Shown: positions 19,882-25,713, numbered from the stretch's first letter. The stretch: DNA of 43,946 bases from a virus (IMGVR_UViG_3300046519_000455:1-43946); one strand, 5' to 3'. Notes: a model not told the origin generated them from the letters alone. Program-made: numbers and translations.

Positions 19882-20688
19882 TCAAATCTTGATGATCCAG
19901 TGGAGCGCATAGGACGGCTGAACCACATCCACGGTAGCGGTGTGGGAGTGAGCGGCGACAGCCTCAACCGTAAGGGCGTGCGTATGGGCGCCATCCTCAC
20001 TGATCTCATGCGTGTGGCCGCTATTGGACCCGACCTTGCTACTCGCCCCGCGATCTGCGGCACCGGAGGTAGCGGTCAGGTTGTAGTTGCTGTCGCCCTG
20101 GTCTGTCTTGTCGGTCGCTACCGCATCGGACACGCCGCCCCCCGAAGAGAACCGCGTGGAGCTGTTAGCCAGCCGAGCGACATAGTGGCCATGATTGGGA
20201 AGCTGATCCACGGTGAGAACCGTAGCAGCCGTATCCCCGCCGTGATCATGGGCCCCTACCGACGCTGCGGTGGCTGTGTGCGTATGGCCGCCTGCGGTGT
20301 TAGTCGTGACGCTGCGCGACCGCTGGCCGTGGGCCTGATTGATCGCAAAGTCCGTAGAGGCCCCAATGACCGTATGGCCGCGAAGGTCTGGTGTGACGAT
20401 GTTGCCGGAGCCGTCCGACTTGGCGACTGTCGAACCGTCACAGATAGCCCAGCCAGTGGGCGCTTCGTCGCCGAAGAAAGGTCCGATGAAACCTGTAGGG
20501 ACGATCAGGGCCTCAAGTTGATTGAGGAAATCCTGCCCAAGAGTCATGGGACCCGTGATGTTCGGGAAGCTCGCTTTGAGCGTGGCCTTCAGGAGCCGGA
20601 TGTGGTCGTCGCCCTGTTGGAGGCGATCGGAGCTGGACGGGTTCGCAGCGTTGAGCTGATTGATGTAGGATGCGGTCTCTAAGGCCAT
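19882..20688 (-). CDS. Phage tail collar domain protein (microcystin-dependent-like fibre)
   Basis: A 268-residue fibre protein. An N-terminal LNAANPSSSDRLQQGDDHIRLLKATLKASFPNITGP segment is common in podovirus fibres. The collar motif follows: GFIGPFFGDEAPTGWAICDGSTV, then TPDLRGHTVIG. The C-terminal half is His/Thr/Gly rich with repeated HTH/HSH triplets (GGHTHTATAASVGAHDHGG), as in metal-binding tail-fibre tips. It is the first gene of the late operon, 204 bases downstream of the predicted transcription start at 20892. Confidence 0.85.
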   Translation of the reverse strand: MALETASYINQLNAANPSSSDRLQQGDDHIRLLKATLKASFPNITGPMTLGQDFLNQLEALIVPTGFIGPFFGDEAPTGWAICDGSTVAKSDGSGNIVTPDLRGHTVIGASTDFAINQAHGQRSRSVTTNTAGGHTHTATAASVGAHDHGGDTAATVLTVDQLPNHGHYVARLANSSTRFSSGGGVSDAVATDKTDQGDSNYNLTATSGAADRGASSKVGSNSGHTHEISEDGAHTHALTVEAVAAHSHTATVDVVQPSYALHWIIKI

Positions 20689-20775
20689 GGGTGCTTATGG
20701 GGCTGAAGGCGCTTCGAGGGCGCGAGTGTCTAAAGGTCCGCATCAGTGGCGGACACCAATTCTAAGGAACGCTCA

Positions 20776-20846
20776 GGGCTTTAAGGGGCTTAAAGATTCA
20801 TCATTCAAATTTATCAATGAGGATAAACTTAAAGGGGCTTAAAGGG
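20776..20846 (-). repeat. TTTAAG-type leader repeats in the late transcript
   Basis: The 21-bp segment 20826-20846 (minus strand: two copies of CCCTTTAAG separated by C, plus TT) is identical to 40654-40674 in the other phage-polymerase transcript. It lies 46 bases after the predicted +1. A related inverted form, CTTTAAG-GGG-CTTAAAG, lies at about 20779-20796. The repeats could be operators, RNA-processing hairpins or part of an origin; the exact spacing conservation argues for function. Confidence 0.6.
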
Positions 20847-20885
20847 GGCGTTAAGTGCCGATTGTGGATAGGCCACATTTGGCAT

Positions 20886-20909
20886 GTTGTTCTTAAGTTG
20901 GGGATAATT
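20886..20909 (-). promoter_or_regulatory. Predicted phage RNA polymerase promoter for the late operon
   Basis: Read on the minus strand, the -17 to -1 sequence AATTATCCCCAACTTAA is followed by +1 G at 20892. It agrees with the T3 promoter AATTAACCCTCACTAAA at 13 of 17 positions. The full 24-bp element is identical to 40715-40738 and nowhere else seen. The prophage encodes a T7-type polymerase that would need such sites, and the element lies about 200 bases upstream of the first late gene. Assignment as the cognate promoter is inference, but strongly supported. Confidence 0.8.
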
Positions 20910-20921
20910 GGCCATGTGCAG
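20907..20921 (+). promoter_or_regulatory. Operator-like TGTGCAG motif abutting the late phage promoter
   Basis: ATTGGCCATGTGCAG is a one-base-shorter variant of the recurring ATTACCAAGTGTGCAG motif and overlaps the -15 to -17 end of the late phage promoter. A second imperfect copy on the opposite strand (20871-20884, TGCCAAATGTGGCC) lies just downstream of +1. A protein bound here could block the phage polymerase. Confidence 0.4.
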
Positions 20922-21589
20922 AGAATGCCTCTAAATCAGACACTTAGCGGCATGTGGTTCCATATGGGTCCCTCTGGGCAAAATGCCACCCCACGGTAGA
21001 GCTGAAGGCCCCGATCAGTGCCAAAAGGAACCTATCGCGCCGGATGGGACCCAAAAAATAATCGGGTAGGTCGGTGGGGGACATAAAGTTGCTTTGAGTG
21101 CCCTAAGCCCTCAGAAACGCTAGGAAAATTCTACAGAGAGCGCGTGTGCGTGAGGGAGGTCCGAGCCAGAATTATTTCGTTGTAGCGAAGCCGCCTTTTT
21201 CGGATTGCGCCCGCCCGGATCGCGCCGGGACCACGCCCCGCAGGCCGGAGGGACCCGCGACAACGGCCGGTATTGTCTAGCATTCCCAATGCCTTAGCTA
21301 CCACCTCCCCTGCCTGCCCCGCCCCGCTCTTCACGCCTACAGGCCTGCCCCTGCCCAGCGTCCGACCAGCCCAGGCCATTGGGTGCGAAGGGATGACATT
21401 AGGCGCGATCGGGGACATTTGCCCCACTCATTCGTCCCCCACCATAGCCCAACGCCGCAGGATTGAGCCATTCGTCACCAGATGCACAGTCTGCTGCGCT
21501 AGGGGCTGAAGGGAGATAGGGCCGGATCGGCCATATTATAGCTGACTGCTGAGCCGAGAGGGGCGCGAAGGGCGAGGGACGTAAAGCCC
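20922..21589. other. Long intergenic control region without a supported gene
   Basis: About 670 bases between the late promoter and the lipoprotein gene. Short frames on both strands exist (for example 21131-21427 minus and 21273-21509 plus), but they lack ribosome-binding sites, have low-complexity Pro/Arg/Gly products and overlap each other, so I do not call them. Together with the AT-rich stretch at 20790-20830 and a DnaA-box-like CTATCCACA (20863-20871, minus) next to a phage promoter, the region could contain a replication origin; this is not demonstrated. Confidence 0.35.
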
Positions 21590-21883
21590 TCAATACGCCG
21601 ATGCGTCCCTTGCCTCTCCCGCATCGCTCTCGACCTGATCCATTTGGGCCTTCACGTCCGGCACAACGTCCTTCCAGTCCTCAGAGTCCAGCCGGTCCAC
21701 TTGCGTCCGCATATCGCTCACAGCGCTGTCTACAGCGTCCACCTTGGCGGACAGCTCTCGATAATGCGCCCATGCGTTCGCCGCGTCGGCCTTAGCGGCC
21801 TTCAGTTCCTCGTCGCCCCCACCGCAGGCGGACAGCATCGCTACGGCGGCGATAAGCCCCATTCCGCGCCCCATGATCCTCAT
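21590..21883 (-). CDS. Small lipoprotein, possible lysogenic-conversion gene
   Basis: A 97-residue protein with a lipoprotein signal peptide: MRIMGRGMGLIAAVAMLSACGGG, with lipobox LSAC and the modified Cys at about residue 20. The mature part is a charged coiled coil (ELSAKVDAVDSAVSDMRTQVDRLDSEDW). It would be anchored in the envelope. The gene is isolated, facing left between two control regions, and may be expressed in the lysogen, for example as an exclusion or envelope-modifying factor. An ATG at 21874 is an alternative start. Function unknown. Confidence 0.65.
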   Translation of the reverse strand: MRIMGRGMGLIAAVAMLSACGGGDEELKAAKADAANAWAHYRELSAKVDAVDSAVSDMRTQVDRLDSEDWKDVVPDVKAQMDQVESDAGEARDASAY

Positions 21884-21934
21884 GCCCTACTAGCCCCTTA
21901 AAGCCCCGCACAATCTTTCTTCAAAAAAATAATC

Positions 21935-21950
21935 ATTACCAAGTGTGCAG
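21935..21950 (+). promoter_or_regulatory. Operator-like motif copy at the early control region
   Basis: ATTACCAAGTGTGCAG. The 14 bases TACCAAGTGTGCAG plus the preceding T recur exactly at 43565-43579 (minus strand). It lies 3 bases before a -35-like TTGACT (21954-21959) directed at the early operon and between that operon and the divergent lipoprotein gene, an expected place for a repressor site. Confidence 0.5.
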
Positions 21951-21953
21951 GGG

Positions 21954-21982
21954 TTGACTTGGCGAAATCGTTGGTCCAGATA
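21954..21982 (+). promoter_or_regulatory. Tentative host-type promoter of the early operon
   Basis: TTGACT at 21954-21959 is a good -35; the hexamers 17-19 bases downstream (CAGATA, AGATAG, GATAGA) are poor -10 matches. It is supported by its position between two operator-like motifs and 170 bases upstream of the first early gene. Confidence 0.35.
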
Positions 21983-22003
21983 GATGTCACACAGACGGTA
22001 ATT

Positions 22004-22019
22004 AATACCAAATGTGCAG
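22004..22019 (+). promoter_or_regulatory. Second operator-like motif copy at the early control region
   Basis: AATACCAAATGTGCAG, in the same orientation as and 69 bases after the copy at 21935-21950. A pair of like-oriented copies brackets the predicted early promoter. Confidence 0.5.
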
Positions 22020-22148
22020 ACCGCTCTTTCTCATTGTCAGACCATACCGAAACGAAGCGGGGACGCAAAGACCCCGCCAGTTTCCCGAGGGCCTCGTGGC
22101 TGCGCAAGCAGCAATTGGCCTTCCGGCAACTGAATAGGAGCAAGACAG

Positions 22149-22361
22149 ATGAACAAGCCTGACGCGACCGTAGTGGCCCGAGGGGCGCTCTATTGGGTCT
22201 TCCAGAACGGCAACACCCTGAACACCTTCGAGGGTCGGGATGACGCTTTCCTCTATGCCAATCACTACCGCAAAGACCCCTATGTCCGGGTCAAGGGTAA
22301 CACCGGCTGGATACCCAATAGCAAGGTGGAAGCATGGGGCTTCGAGAGGATCGCAGCATGA
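22149..22361 (+). CDS. Small early protein, unknown function
   Basis: A 70-residue product preceded by AGGAG at 9 bases. It contains LYWVFQNGNTLNTFEGRDDAFLYANHYRKDPYVRVKGN. A similar pattern, DDA-x2-YA followed by an aromatic/basic stretch, occurs in the product of 22745-22924 (KNDAHAYAKRHHIAAYDLERV), so the two may be distant paralogues. It is the first gene of the rightward early operon and overlaps the next gene by 4 bases. Probably a host-interaction protein, by analogy with early genes of T7-like phages. Confidence 0.7.
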   Translation: MNKPDATVVARGALYWVFQNGNTLNTFEGRDDAFLYANHYRKDPYVRVKGNTGWIPNSKVEAWGFERIAA

Positions 22362-22600
22362 CCCAATTCACCCCCGAGATAATCGAACGCACCAGACAGC
22401 ACTTCGCGGACCTTAACCGCCGCTGCATCGAAGAGGCGCTATCAGGCGAAACCCCAGTCAATGACCTGCCCCGATACATCGCATGGCGCGAAGAGGGCAT
22501 CAGAGACGGCCTAGCGGGCCTCTCCGATCACACATTCGCCTTCCGGCAAATGGCGCATTACTTCGCGACTGGCGAGTGCATCCCGCTCTTTTCTAAGTGA
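22358..22600 (+). CDS. Small early protein, unknown function
   Basis: An 80-residue, helical product (IIERTRQHFADLNRRCIEEALSGETPVNDLPRYIAWREEGIRDGLAGL). The start at 22358 uses the ATGA overlap with the upstream stop; a frame extending to 22334 is less likely. No family recognised. Confidence 0.7.
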   Translation: MTQFTPEIIERTRQHFADLNRRCIEEALSGETPVNDLPRYIAWREEGIRDGLAGLSDHTFAFRQMAHYFATGECIPLFSK

Positions 22601-22610
22601 GGATTTGAGC

Positions 22611-22748
22611 ATGATCATTGATCGTTCCGCCACAGCCCAAGCGCTCGCCAAGGCCATCGCGTTCAAACAGTGCGGAAAGGACCAAGAGGCGGCCGAATGG
22701 GCACGCCGACTTGTCGAGCTTCTAGAGCTTTCGGAGATACTGAGATGA
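22611..22748 (+). CDS. Small early protein, paralogue of the protein at 24384
   Basis: A 45-residue product (MIIDRSATAQALAKAIAFKQ, then CGKDQEAAEWARRLVELLEL). It is almost identical over its whole length to the N-terminal 45 residues of the product of 24384-24569. GAGG precedes the ATG by 8 bases. Its stop overlaps the next ATG (ATGA). The repeated amphipathic helix suggests a helical, possibly inhibitory, protein. Function unknown. Confidence 0.75.
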   Translation: MIIDRSATAQALAKAIAFKQCGKDQEAAEWARRLVELLELSEILR

Positions 22749-22924
22749 GCATGAGCGTATCACCCAAGAGTAAGGCCACACAAAAGATCGCCAACGCTCC
22801 ACCCTTCTACACAAAGAACGATGCCCACGCTTATGCCAAGCGGCACCATATCGCAGCCTATGACCTTGAACGGGTCGAATGGGCGGACAGCTACCACTTC
22901 AAAATGATCGAGGCTGCGGCGTGA
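22745..22924 (+). CDS. Small early protein, unknown function
   Basis: A 59-residue product from the ATG at 22745, which overlaps the upstream stop by 4 bases; a longer frame from 22670 reads through the neighbour out of phase and is rejected. Sequence features: KIANAPPFYTKNDAHAYAKRH and AAYDLERVEWADSY. It resembles part of the product of 22149-22361. No family recognised. Confidence 0.7.
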   Translation: MSMSVSPKSKATQKIANAPPFYTKNDAHAYAKRHHIAAYDLERVEWADSYHFKMIEAAA

Positions 22925-23118
22925 CCCACCCTAAGCGCCACTACGAAACACACCTCTACACCTACGCCGTGGCGCTCACTCAGGGCGCACGGATAGCCCC
23001 CGAGAACCTAGCGGGCATGAGGGCCAAAGCGATCCTTAACGGCCACACGGAAGGCGAGTGCCTCTGTGTCGCGAAAGACGCAGGCCACTACATCAGGACA
23101 GGGAATTTCAAGGCATGA
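22921..23118 (+). CDS. Small early protein, unknown function
   Basis: A 65-residue product starting at GTG (22921) that overlaps the upstream TGA (GTGA). It contains YAVALTQGARIAPENLAGM and CLCVAKDAGHYIRTGNF. It ends in a 4-base overlap with the next gene. No family recognised. Confidence 0.65.
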   Translation: MTHPKRHYETHLYTYAVALTQGARIAPENLAGMRAKAILNGHTEGECLCVAKDAGHYIRTGNFKA

Positions 23119-23297
23119 CACAGCCAACAATCGCCGCTGAATATTACGACGGGGGCAAGCGGGCCGGGAAATTCGTGGACATTGTCCAAATAGGCAACGG
23201 ATGGCGCAAGGCCCTCAAAGGCCCCTTCCCGGTCTCAGGGAAACGAGAGGCCCGCAAGGTCGCTGCGGCACACAACGCCACGCCATGGAATTTCTGA
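23115..23297 (+). CDS. Small early protein, unknown function
   Basis: A 60-residue basic product (YYDGGKRAGKFVDIVQIGNG, KREARKVAAAHN) starting at an ATG that overlaps the upstream stop (ATGA). It is the last gene of the first early block; a run of inverted repeats follows. No family recognised. Confidence 0.65.
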   Translation: MTQPTIAAEYYDGGKRAGKFVDIVQIGNGWRKALKGPFPVSGKREARKVAAAHNATPWNF

Positions 23298-23611
23298 CCG
23301 GACCCGAGGGACGCCAAGCCCCCTAACGGCGTCCTTCCAGCCCGCTCAGCAATAGCGGAACCCATCCGGCCCATTGGTCGGATACGCGCCGGACGTCATC
23401 CGGTGACTGAGGGAGTCTTAATTGACCCGAAGTAGAGCCAAGCGCCGCTTATGGCGCTGGGTGTTGAGGGCGACTTTAGCCGCGAAACTTGTCGTCGCCC
23501 TCCTAGACCTTCGCGAGAAGCTCTAGCGCCTAGGGGTCGTCCGGTCCCGTAAAGGTCCGGGCGGCCTCCCTCTCCTTCCATAGCGAACCTAGCGCCCAAG
23601 GAGAAGCCCCC
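23298..23611. other. Hairpin-rich intergenic region upstream of ardA
   Basis: 314 bases without a supported gene but with several inverted repeats: GGACGCC/GGCGTCC (23309-23334), ATCCG/CGGAT (23364-23383), CCGGA/TCCGG (23389-23403), AGCGCC/GGCGCT (23441-23458), GAGGGCGAC/GTCGCCCTC (23466-23502) and CTAGA/TCTAG (23503-23526, with an inner CTTC-GCGA-GAAG). The first could act as a weak terminator, but none has a clear T tract. The series is dense enough to suggest a structured leader, a small RNA, or a single-strand-active promoter. Confidence 0.5.
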
Positions 23612-24187
23612 ATGACCGACCTGCGCATTTATGCCGCCTGCCTCGCCTCCTACAACAACGGCGTCCTTCACGGCGCTTGGATCGATTGCGACGGCAAGGA
23701 CGCTGACGACATTCAAGACGAGATCAACGCGATGCTGCGGGCCTCGCGGTTCCCCAATGTCATGGTGGAACATGAGGGCCAGCAAGTCCCTAGCGCCGAA
23801 GAGTTTGCCATCCACGATCACGAAGGGTTCGGCCGGCTGCTTGGCGAATATGATGGCCTCGCCAAGGTCGCAACGCTCGCTGAGGGACTTTGCGGAGACC
23901 ACGGGCGGGCTTTCCGCTGGCTGGTCGAAGACATTCGGATGGACACCGACGACGCCCTAAGCCGTGCCGACGAGGTGATAATTGCCGAGAGCAACGCTCA
24001 CAACATGCTGGAGGACTACGCCCATGAATACGTGGCGGAAACGATGGACCTCGACAGCCTGCCCGAGCTGATCCGCCACAACATCGATTATGAGGGGATC
24101 GGGCGGGACATGAACCTTAATGGCGAATGGGTCGAGGCAGAAGACAGCGACGGTCGGTTCCTCGTCGTCAACGCCAGCGCCTTCTAA
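23612..24187 (+). CDS. ardA: Antirestriction protein ArdA
   Basis: A 191-residue, strongly acidic protein matching ArdA from its first residues: MTDLRIYAACLASYNNGVLHGAWIDCDG, then DIQDEINAML, FAIHDHEGFGRLLGEYDG and VIIAESNAHNMLEDYAHEYV, with the C-terminal LDSLPELIRHNIDYEGIGRDM. ArdA mimics bent B-form DNA and blocks type I restriction-modification enzymes as DNA enters the cell. AAGGAG lies 8 bases before the ATG. Location in the rightward early block fits expression soon after infection. Length is close to known ArdA proteins. Confidence 0.93.
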   Translation: MTDLRIYAACLASYNNGVLHGAWIDCDGKDADDIQDEINAMLRASRFPNVMVEHEGQQVPSAEEFAIHDHEGFGRLLGEYDGLAKVATLAEGLCGDHGRAFRWLVEDIRMDTDDALSRADEVIIAESNAHNMLEDYAHEYVAETMDLDSLPELIRHNIDYEGIGRDMNLNGEWVEAEDSDGRFLVVNASAF

Positions 24188-24192
24188 GCCCC

Positions 24193-24378
24193 ATGGCTCG
24201 CCAATTCATCACCCTGACGGCCTCCGGGGAAACCTGGACGGCCTACCAGACCACCAGCCACCACCCTGAAAGGCGCTGGTCCCTGCAATCCCATCGGTCC
24301 CCTACGCGACTTCAGGCCGTGGCGTTCTATGCGCCCAGTCTGGACGAAGCGGTTCGGCGGATCACTGAAGGAGCCTGA
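24193..24378 (+). CDS. Small early protein, unknown function
   Basis: A 61-residue product from the ATG 5 bases after the ardA stop (a longer frame upstream overlaps ardA). Aromatic and His-rich N-terminus (ASGETWTAYQTTSHHPERRW), amphipathic C-terminal helix (SLDEAVRRI). No recognised family; probably co-translated with ardA. Confidence 0.6.
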   Translation: MARQFITLTASGETWTAYQTTSHHPERRWSLQSHRSPTRLQAVAFYAPSLDEAVRRITEGA

Positions 24379-24383
24379 CAGCT

Positions 24384-24569
24384 ATGCAAATCGATCGATC
24401 CGAAACGGCCCAAGCGCTCGCTAAGGCCATTGCGTTCAAACAGTGCGGCAAGGACCGGGAAGCGGCTGAATGGGCCGCCAAGCTCGTCAGGTTGCTGCGG
24501 TGCCATGAGATACTGAGGGAGCATGAGCGAACCCGTCCGCCTCTTCATGGCAAAGCAATGGGGCCGTAA
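24384..24569 (+). CDS. Small early protein, paralogue of the protein at 22611
   Basis: A 61-residue product. Residues 1-45 (MQIDRSETAQALAKAIAFKQ, then CGKDREAAEWAAKLVRLLRC) duplicate the 45-residue product of 22611-22748. The C-terminal extension (REHERTRPPLHGKAMGP) overlaps the start of the RMF-like gene in another frame, which suggests the original stop was lost. The duplication 1.7 kb apart within one operon suggests a dosage- or variant-driven role. Confidence 0.65.
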   Translation: MQIDRSETAQALAKAIAFKQCGKDREAAEWAAKLVRLLRCHEILREHERTRPPLHGKAMGP

Positions 24570-24693
24570 AGCCGCGCAGAGTGGCCAGCCGGTGACGCAC
24601 TGTCCTTATAGGGACTATCGGGCACGGATAGCTTGGCTGGAGGGGCACGGGGAACATAGCGCCACCCAAAGTCCCTGTGAAGTCATGCACTAA
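24523..24693 (+). CDS. RMF/CrpP-fold small protein (ribosome modulation factor-like)
   Basis: A 56-residue product whose core, GRKAAQSGQPVTHCPY followed by RARIAWLEGHGE, matches the ribosome modulation factor/CrpP fold: a Gly-x2-Ala-x3-Gly helix, a Cys-Pro-Tyr turn and a Trp-Leu-x-Gly helix. RMF dimerises and inactivates 70S ribosomes; CrpP-like proteins have other reported roles. In a phage early operon it could modify host translation. The ATG follows a GAGGGAG-type site and the gene overlaps the previous one by 47 bases in another frame. Confidence 0.6.
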   Translation: MSEPVRLFMAKQWGRKAAQSGQPVTHCPYRDYRARIAWLEGHGEHSATQSPCEVMH

Positions 24694-24708
24694 TACTGCA
24701 CAAATGGA
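24694..24708 (-). promoter_or_regulatory. Operator-like TTTGTGCAGTA motif
   Basis: On the minus strand TCCATTTGTGCAGTA resembles the motif copy beside the attachment site (AAGTGTGCAGTA). It occupies the gap between the RMF-like gene and the next early gene. Its orientation is opposite to the surrounding genes. Confidence 0.3.
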
Positions 24709-24735
24709 GACATTCCGCAAAAGGAATAGAACGCC

Positions 24736-24912
24736 ATGTTTCAAGTAATAGACACGGTCGAGGGCGGCTTAGTGGTCGATACGTTCCCAACGTTCCGAAA
24801 GGCGCATAACGCCGCCCGGAGGGTCGAGAGGGAACCGGAAGGCCCCTTGCTGGGCTATCGGTCCATAACTGGCGATACGCGCGATTGGCGCTATCAGATA
24901 TATCGCCTGTAA
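24736..24912 (+). CDS. Small early protein, unknown function
   Basis: A 58-residue product (MFQVIDTVEGGLVVDTFPTF, then RKAHNAARRVEREPEG and WRYQIYRL) with AAGGA 10 bases upstream of the ATG. The layout, a short strand pair, a helix and a terminal strand, is reminiscent of the other small early proteins here. It is the last rightward gene before the ribbon-helix-helix gene, which it overlaps tail to tail by 19 bases. Confidence 0.6.
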   Translation: MFQVIDTVEGGLVVDTFPTFRKAHNAARRVEREPEGPLLGYRSITGDTRDWRYQIYRL

Positions 24913-25121
24913 GCCCGTGAAGGGCTTTGCGTTTCCGCAGCCACTTCCGCATCTGTAGGGATCGGCACGCCCGCCCGGTCTAGCTCCGCGTCCACAATGC
25001 TGCGGATAGCCTCCGCCCTGGACGGCAATCCCGGCTGCTGGCTGCGCCATTTGTCCACGCGCACCAGGAACGCTGGCGAAACGACCATGTTAAATTTGTG
25101 GGATTTCAAATCGTTACTCAT
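24894..25121 (-). CDS. Ribbon-helix-helix (CopG/Arc-like) DNA-binding protein
   Basis: A 75-residue product from the ATG at 25121 (a TTG at 25130 is an alternative). The strand KFNMVVSPAFLVRVD, the helix WRSQQ, then SRAEAIRSIVDAELDRAG form the beta-helix-helix pattern of ribbon-helix-helix regulators, which dimerise and bind operators through the strand. It is encoded divergently from the SOS-box region, with overlapping promoters between. A perfect 10-bp palindrome, GTTGCGCAAC, touches its start codon and is a natural autoregulatory site. It is a candidate lysis-lysogeny regulator. Confidence 0.7.
   Translation of the reverse strand: MSNDLKSHKFNMVVSPAFLVRVDKWRSQQPGLPSRAEAIRSIVDAELDRAGVPIPTDAEVAAETQSPSRAYRRYI
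24911..24928 (+). terminator. Weak terminator-like hairpin at the end of the early operon
   Basis: AAGCCC/GGGCTT with a 5-base loop, followed by TTTGCGTTT. It begins at the stop codon of the last early gene and lies inside the 3' end of the opposing regulator gene. The stem is short and the T tract interrupted. Confidence 0.4.
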
Positions 25122-25159
25122 GTTGCGCAACTTATATATGTTCGGCGCTTGACGGGCAA
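25122..25159 (-). promoter_or_regulatory. Promoter of the ribbon-helix-helix gene with palindrome at the start codon
   Basis: On the minus strand, -35 TTGCCC (25154-25159) and -10 TATAAG (25131-25136) are spaced by exactly 17 bases. Transcription would begin within a few bases of the ATG at 25121, so the mRNA may be leaderless, consistent with the absence of a Shine-Dalgarno sequence. The palindrome GTTGCGCAAC lies between -10 and ATG. Confidence 0.6.
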
Positions 25160-25176
25160 TATGGGCAACATATATC
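25149..25176 (+). promoter_or_regulatory. Divergent rightward promoter overlapping the regulator promoter
   Basis: -35 TTGACG (25149-25154) and -10 TATATC (25171-25176) with 16-base spacing on the plus strand. Its -35 overlaps the -35 of the leftward promoter at one base, so the two probably compete. It points to the short open frame at 25223 and the SOS-box gene. Confidence 0.5.
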
Positions 25177-25222
25177 AGTTACCCCACTTGCGCATCAGCA
25201 AGCCGAAAGGAGATATTTCAAG

Positions 25223-25294
25223 ATGTTATTACGGTTCGTACTCCGCACCCGCCCCGCTTCCGTCTCGATTTCCAGTTTCTTCCCCCTGTTATAG
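25223..25294 (+). CDS. Possible 23-residue leader peptide
   Basis: ATG preceded by AAAGGAG, 23 codons (MLLRFVLRTRPASVSISSFF-), Arg/Ser/Phe rich, about 45 bases after the predicted rightward promoter. The strong ribosome-binding site is the only support. The rest of 25295-25429 shows no gene. It may be a leader peptide or chance. Confidence 0.25.
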   Translation: MLLRFVLRTRPASVSISSFFPLL

Positions 25295-25429
25295 CGTCCC
25301 AATGTGGGGCAGCGGCCGGAGCGTAATCTTGCCGATCGGCCGCGAGCGGGGGACTCTCCCATTCCATCCACAGATTTTTTGGCCTGCTAGGAAATTTCCT
25401 GTTTCCTACTCATCCTCAGCACGCATATA

Positions 25430-25444
25430 GAACAAAAAGAGAAC
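25430..25444 (+). promoter_or_regulatory. Putative LexA (SOS) box of alphaproteobacterial type
   Basis: GAAC-AAAAAGA-GAAC, an exact GAAC-N7-GAAC direct repeat, the LexA site established for alphaproteobacteria. An additional palindrome AGAACGTTCT (25445-25454) follows immediately. It lies 29 bases upstream of the ATG at 25473, and a -10-like TATAGA (25426-25431) overlaps its first half. DNA damage would derepress the downstream gene, a plausible induction input for the prophage. Confidence 0.6.
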
Positions 25445-25472
25445 AGAACGTTCTCGCAACGAAGGATTTGGA

Positions 25473-25658
25473 ATGATTGCACAAAACATGAGCGAGCCGG
25501 TGGTCGATCCCGAGCTCTCCTTAACCGAAGGATATTGCGAATTCATGGGGGACGGCTTGGTCGCGATCCACCAAGTGGATGAGGACGGAAAGGCACACAG
25601 TGTGCACATAACTGAGGATGATTTGCGGGCCATACTGACCCGAGCTACCGCTAAGTAA
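25473..25658 (+). CDS. SOS-box-controlled small acidic protein, possible antirepressor
   Basis: A 61-residue acidic protein (MIAQNMSEPVVDPELSLTEG, GDGLVAIHQVDEDGKAHSVHI, EDDLRAILTRATAK) with AAGGA 7 bases before the ATG. It forms a single-gene transcription unit between an SOS box and a strong terminator. Small acidic SOS-induced proteins in prophages can inactivate the repressor; that role is my inference from regulation and size. No family recognised. Confidence 0.6.
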   Translation: MIAQNMSEPVVDPELSLTEGYCEFMGDGLVAIHQVDEDGKAHSVHITEDDLRAILTRATAK

Positions 25659-25682
25659 CTGCTATCTAACCCGAGAAACATT

Positions 25683-25713
25683 AAGGGCCTGGGCTGCAAC
25701 CTGGGCCCTTTTT
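25683..25713 (+). terminator. Rho-independent terminator after the SOS-controlled gene
   Basis: AAGGGCC/GGCCCTT stem with a short inner pairing, followed by TTTTT (25709-25713), 24 bases after the stop codon. Confidence 0.85.

Noticed and set aside
21131-21427. Minus-strand 98-codon frame in the control region
   Set aside because: Gly/Arg/Pro-rich low-complexity product, overlapped by a plus-strand frame (21273-21509) of similar quality, and no ribosome-binding site on either; I leave the region non-coding.
25098-25430. Plus-strand frame covering the divergent promoters
   Set aside because: Its candidate starts lie within the -35/-10 spacer or inside the opposing regulator gene, and its composition is not protein-like.
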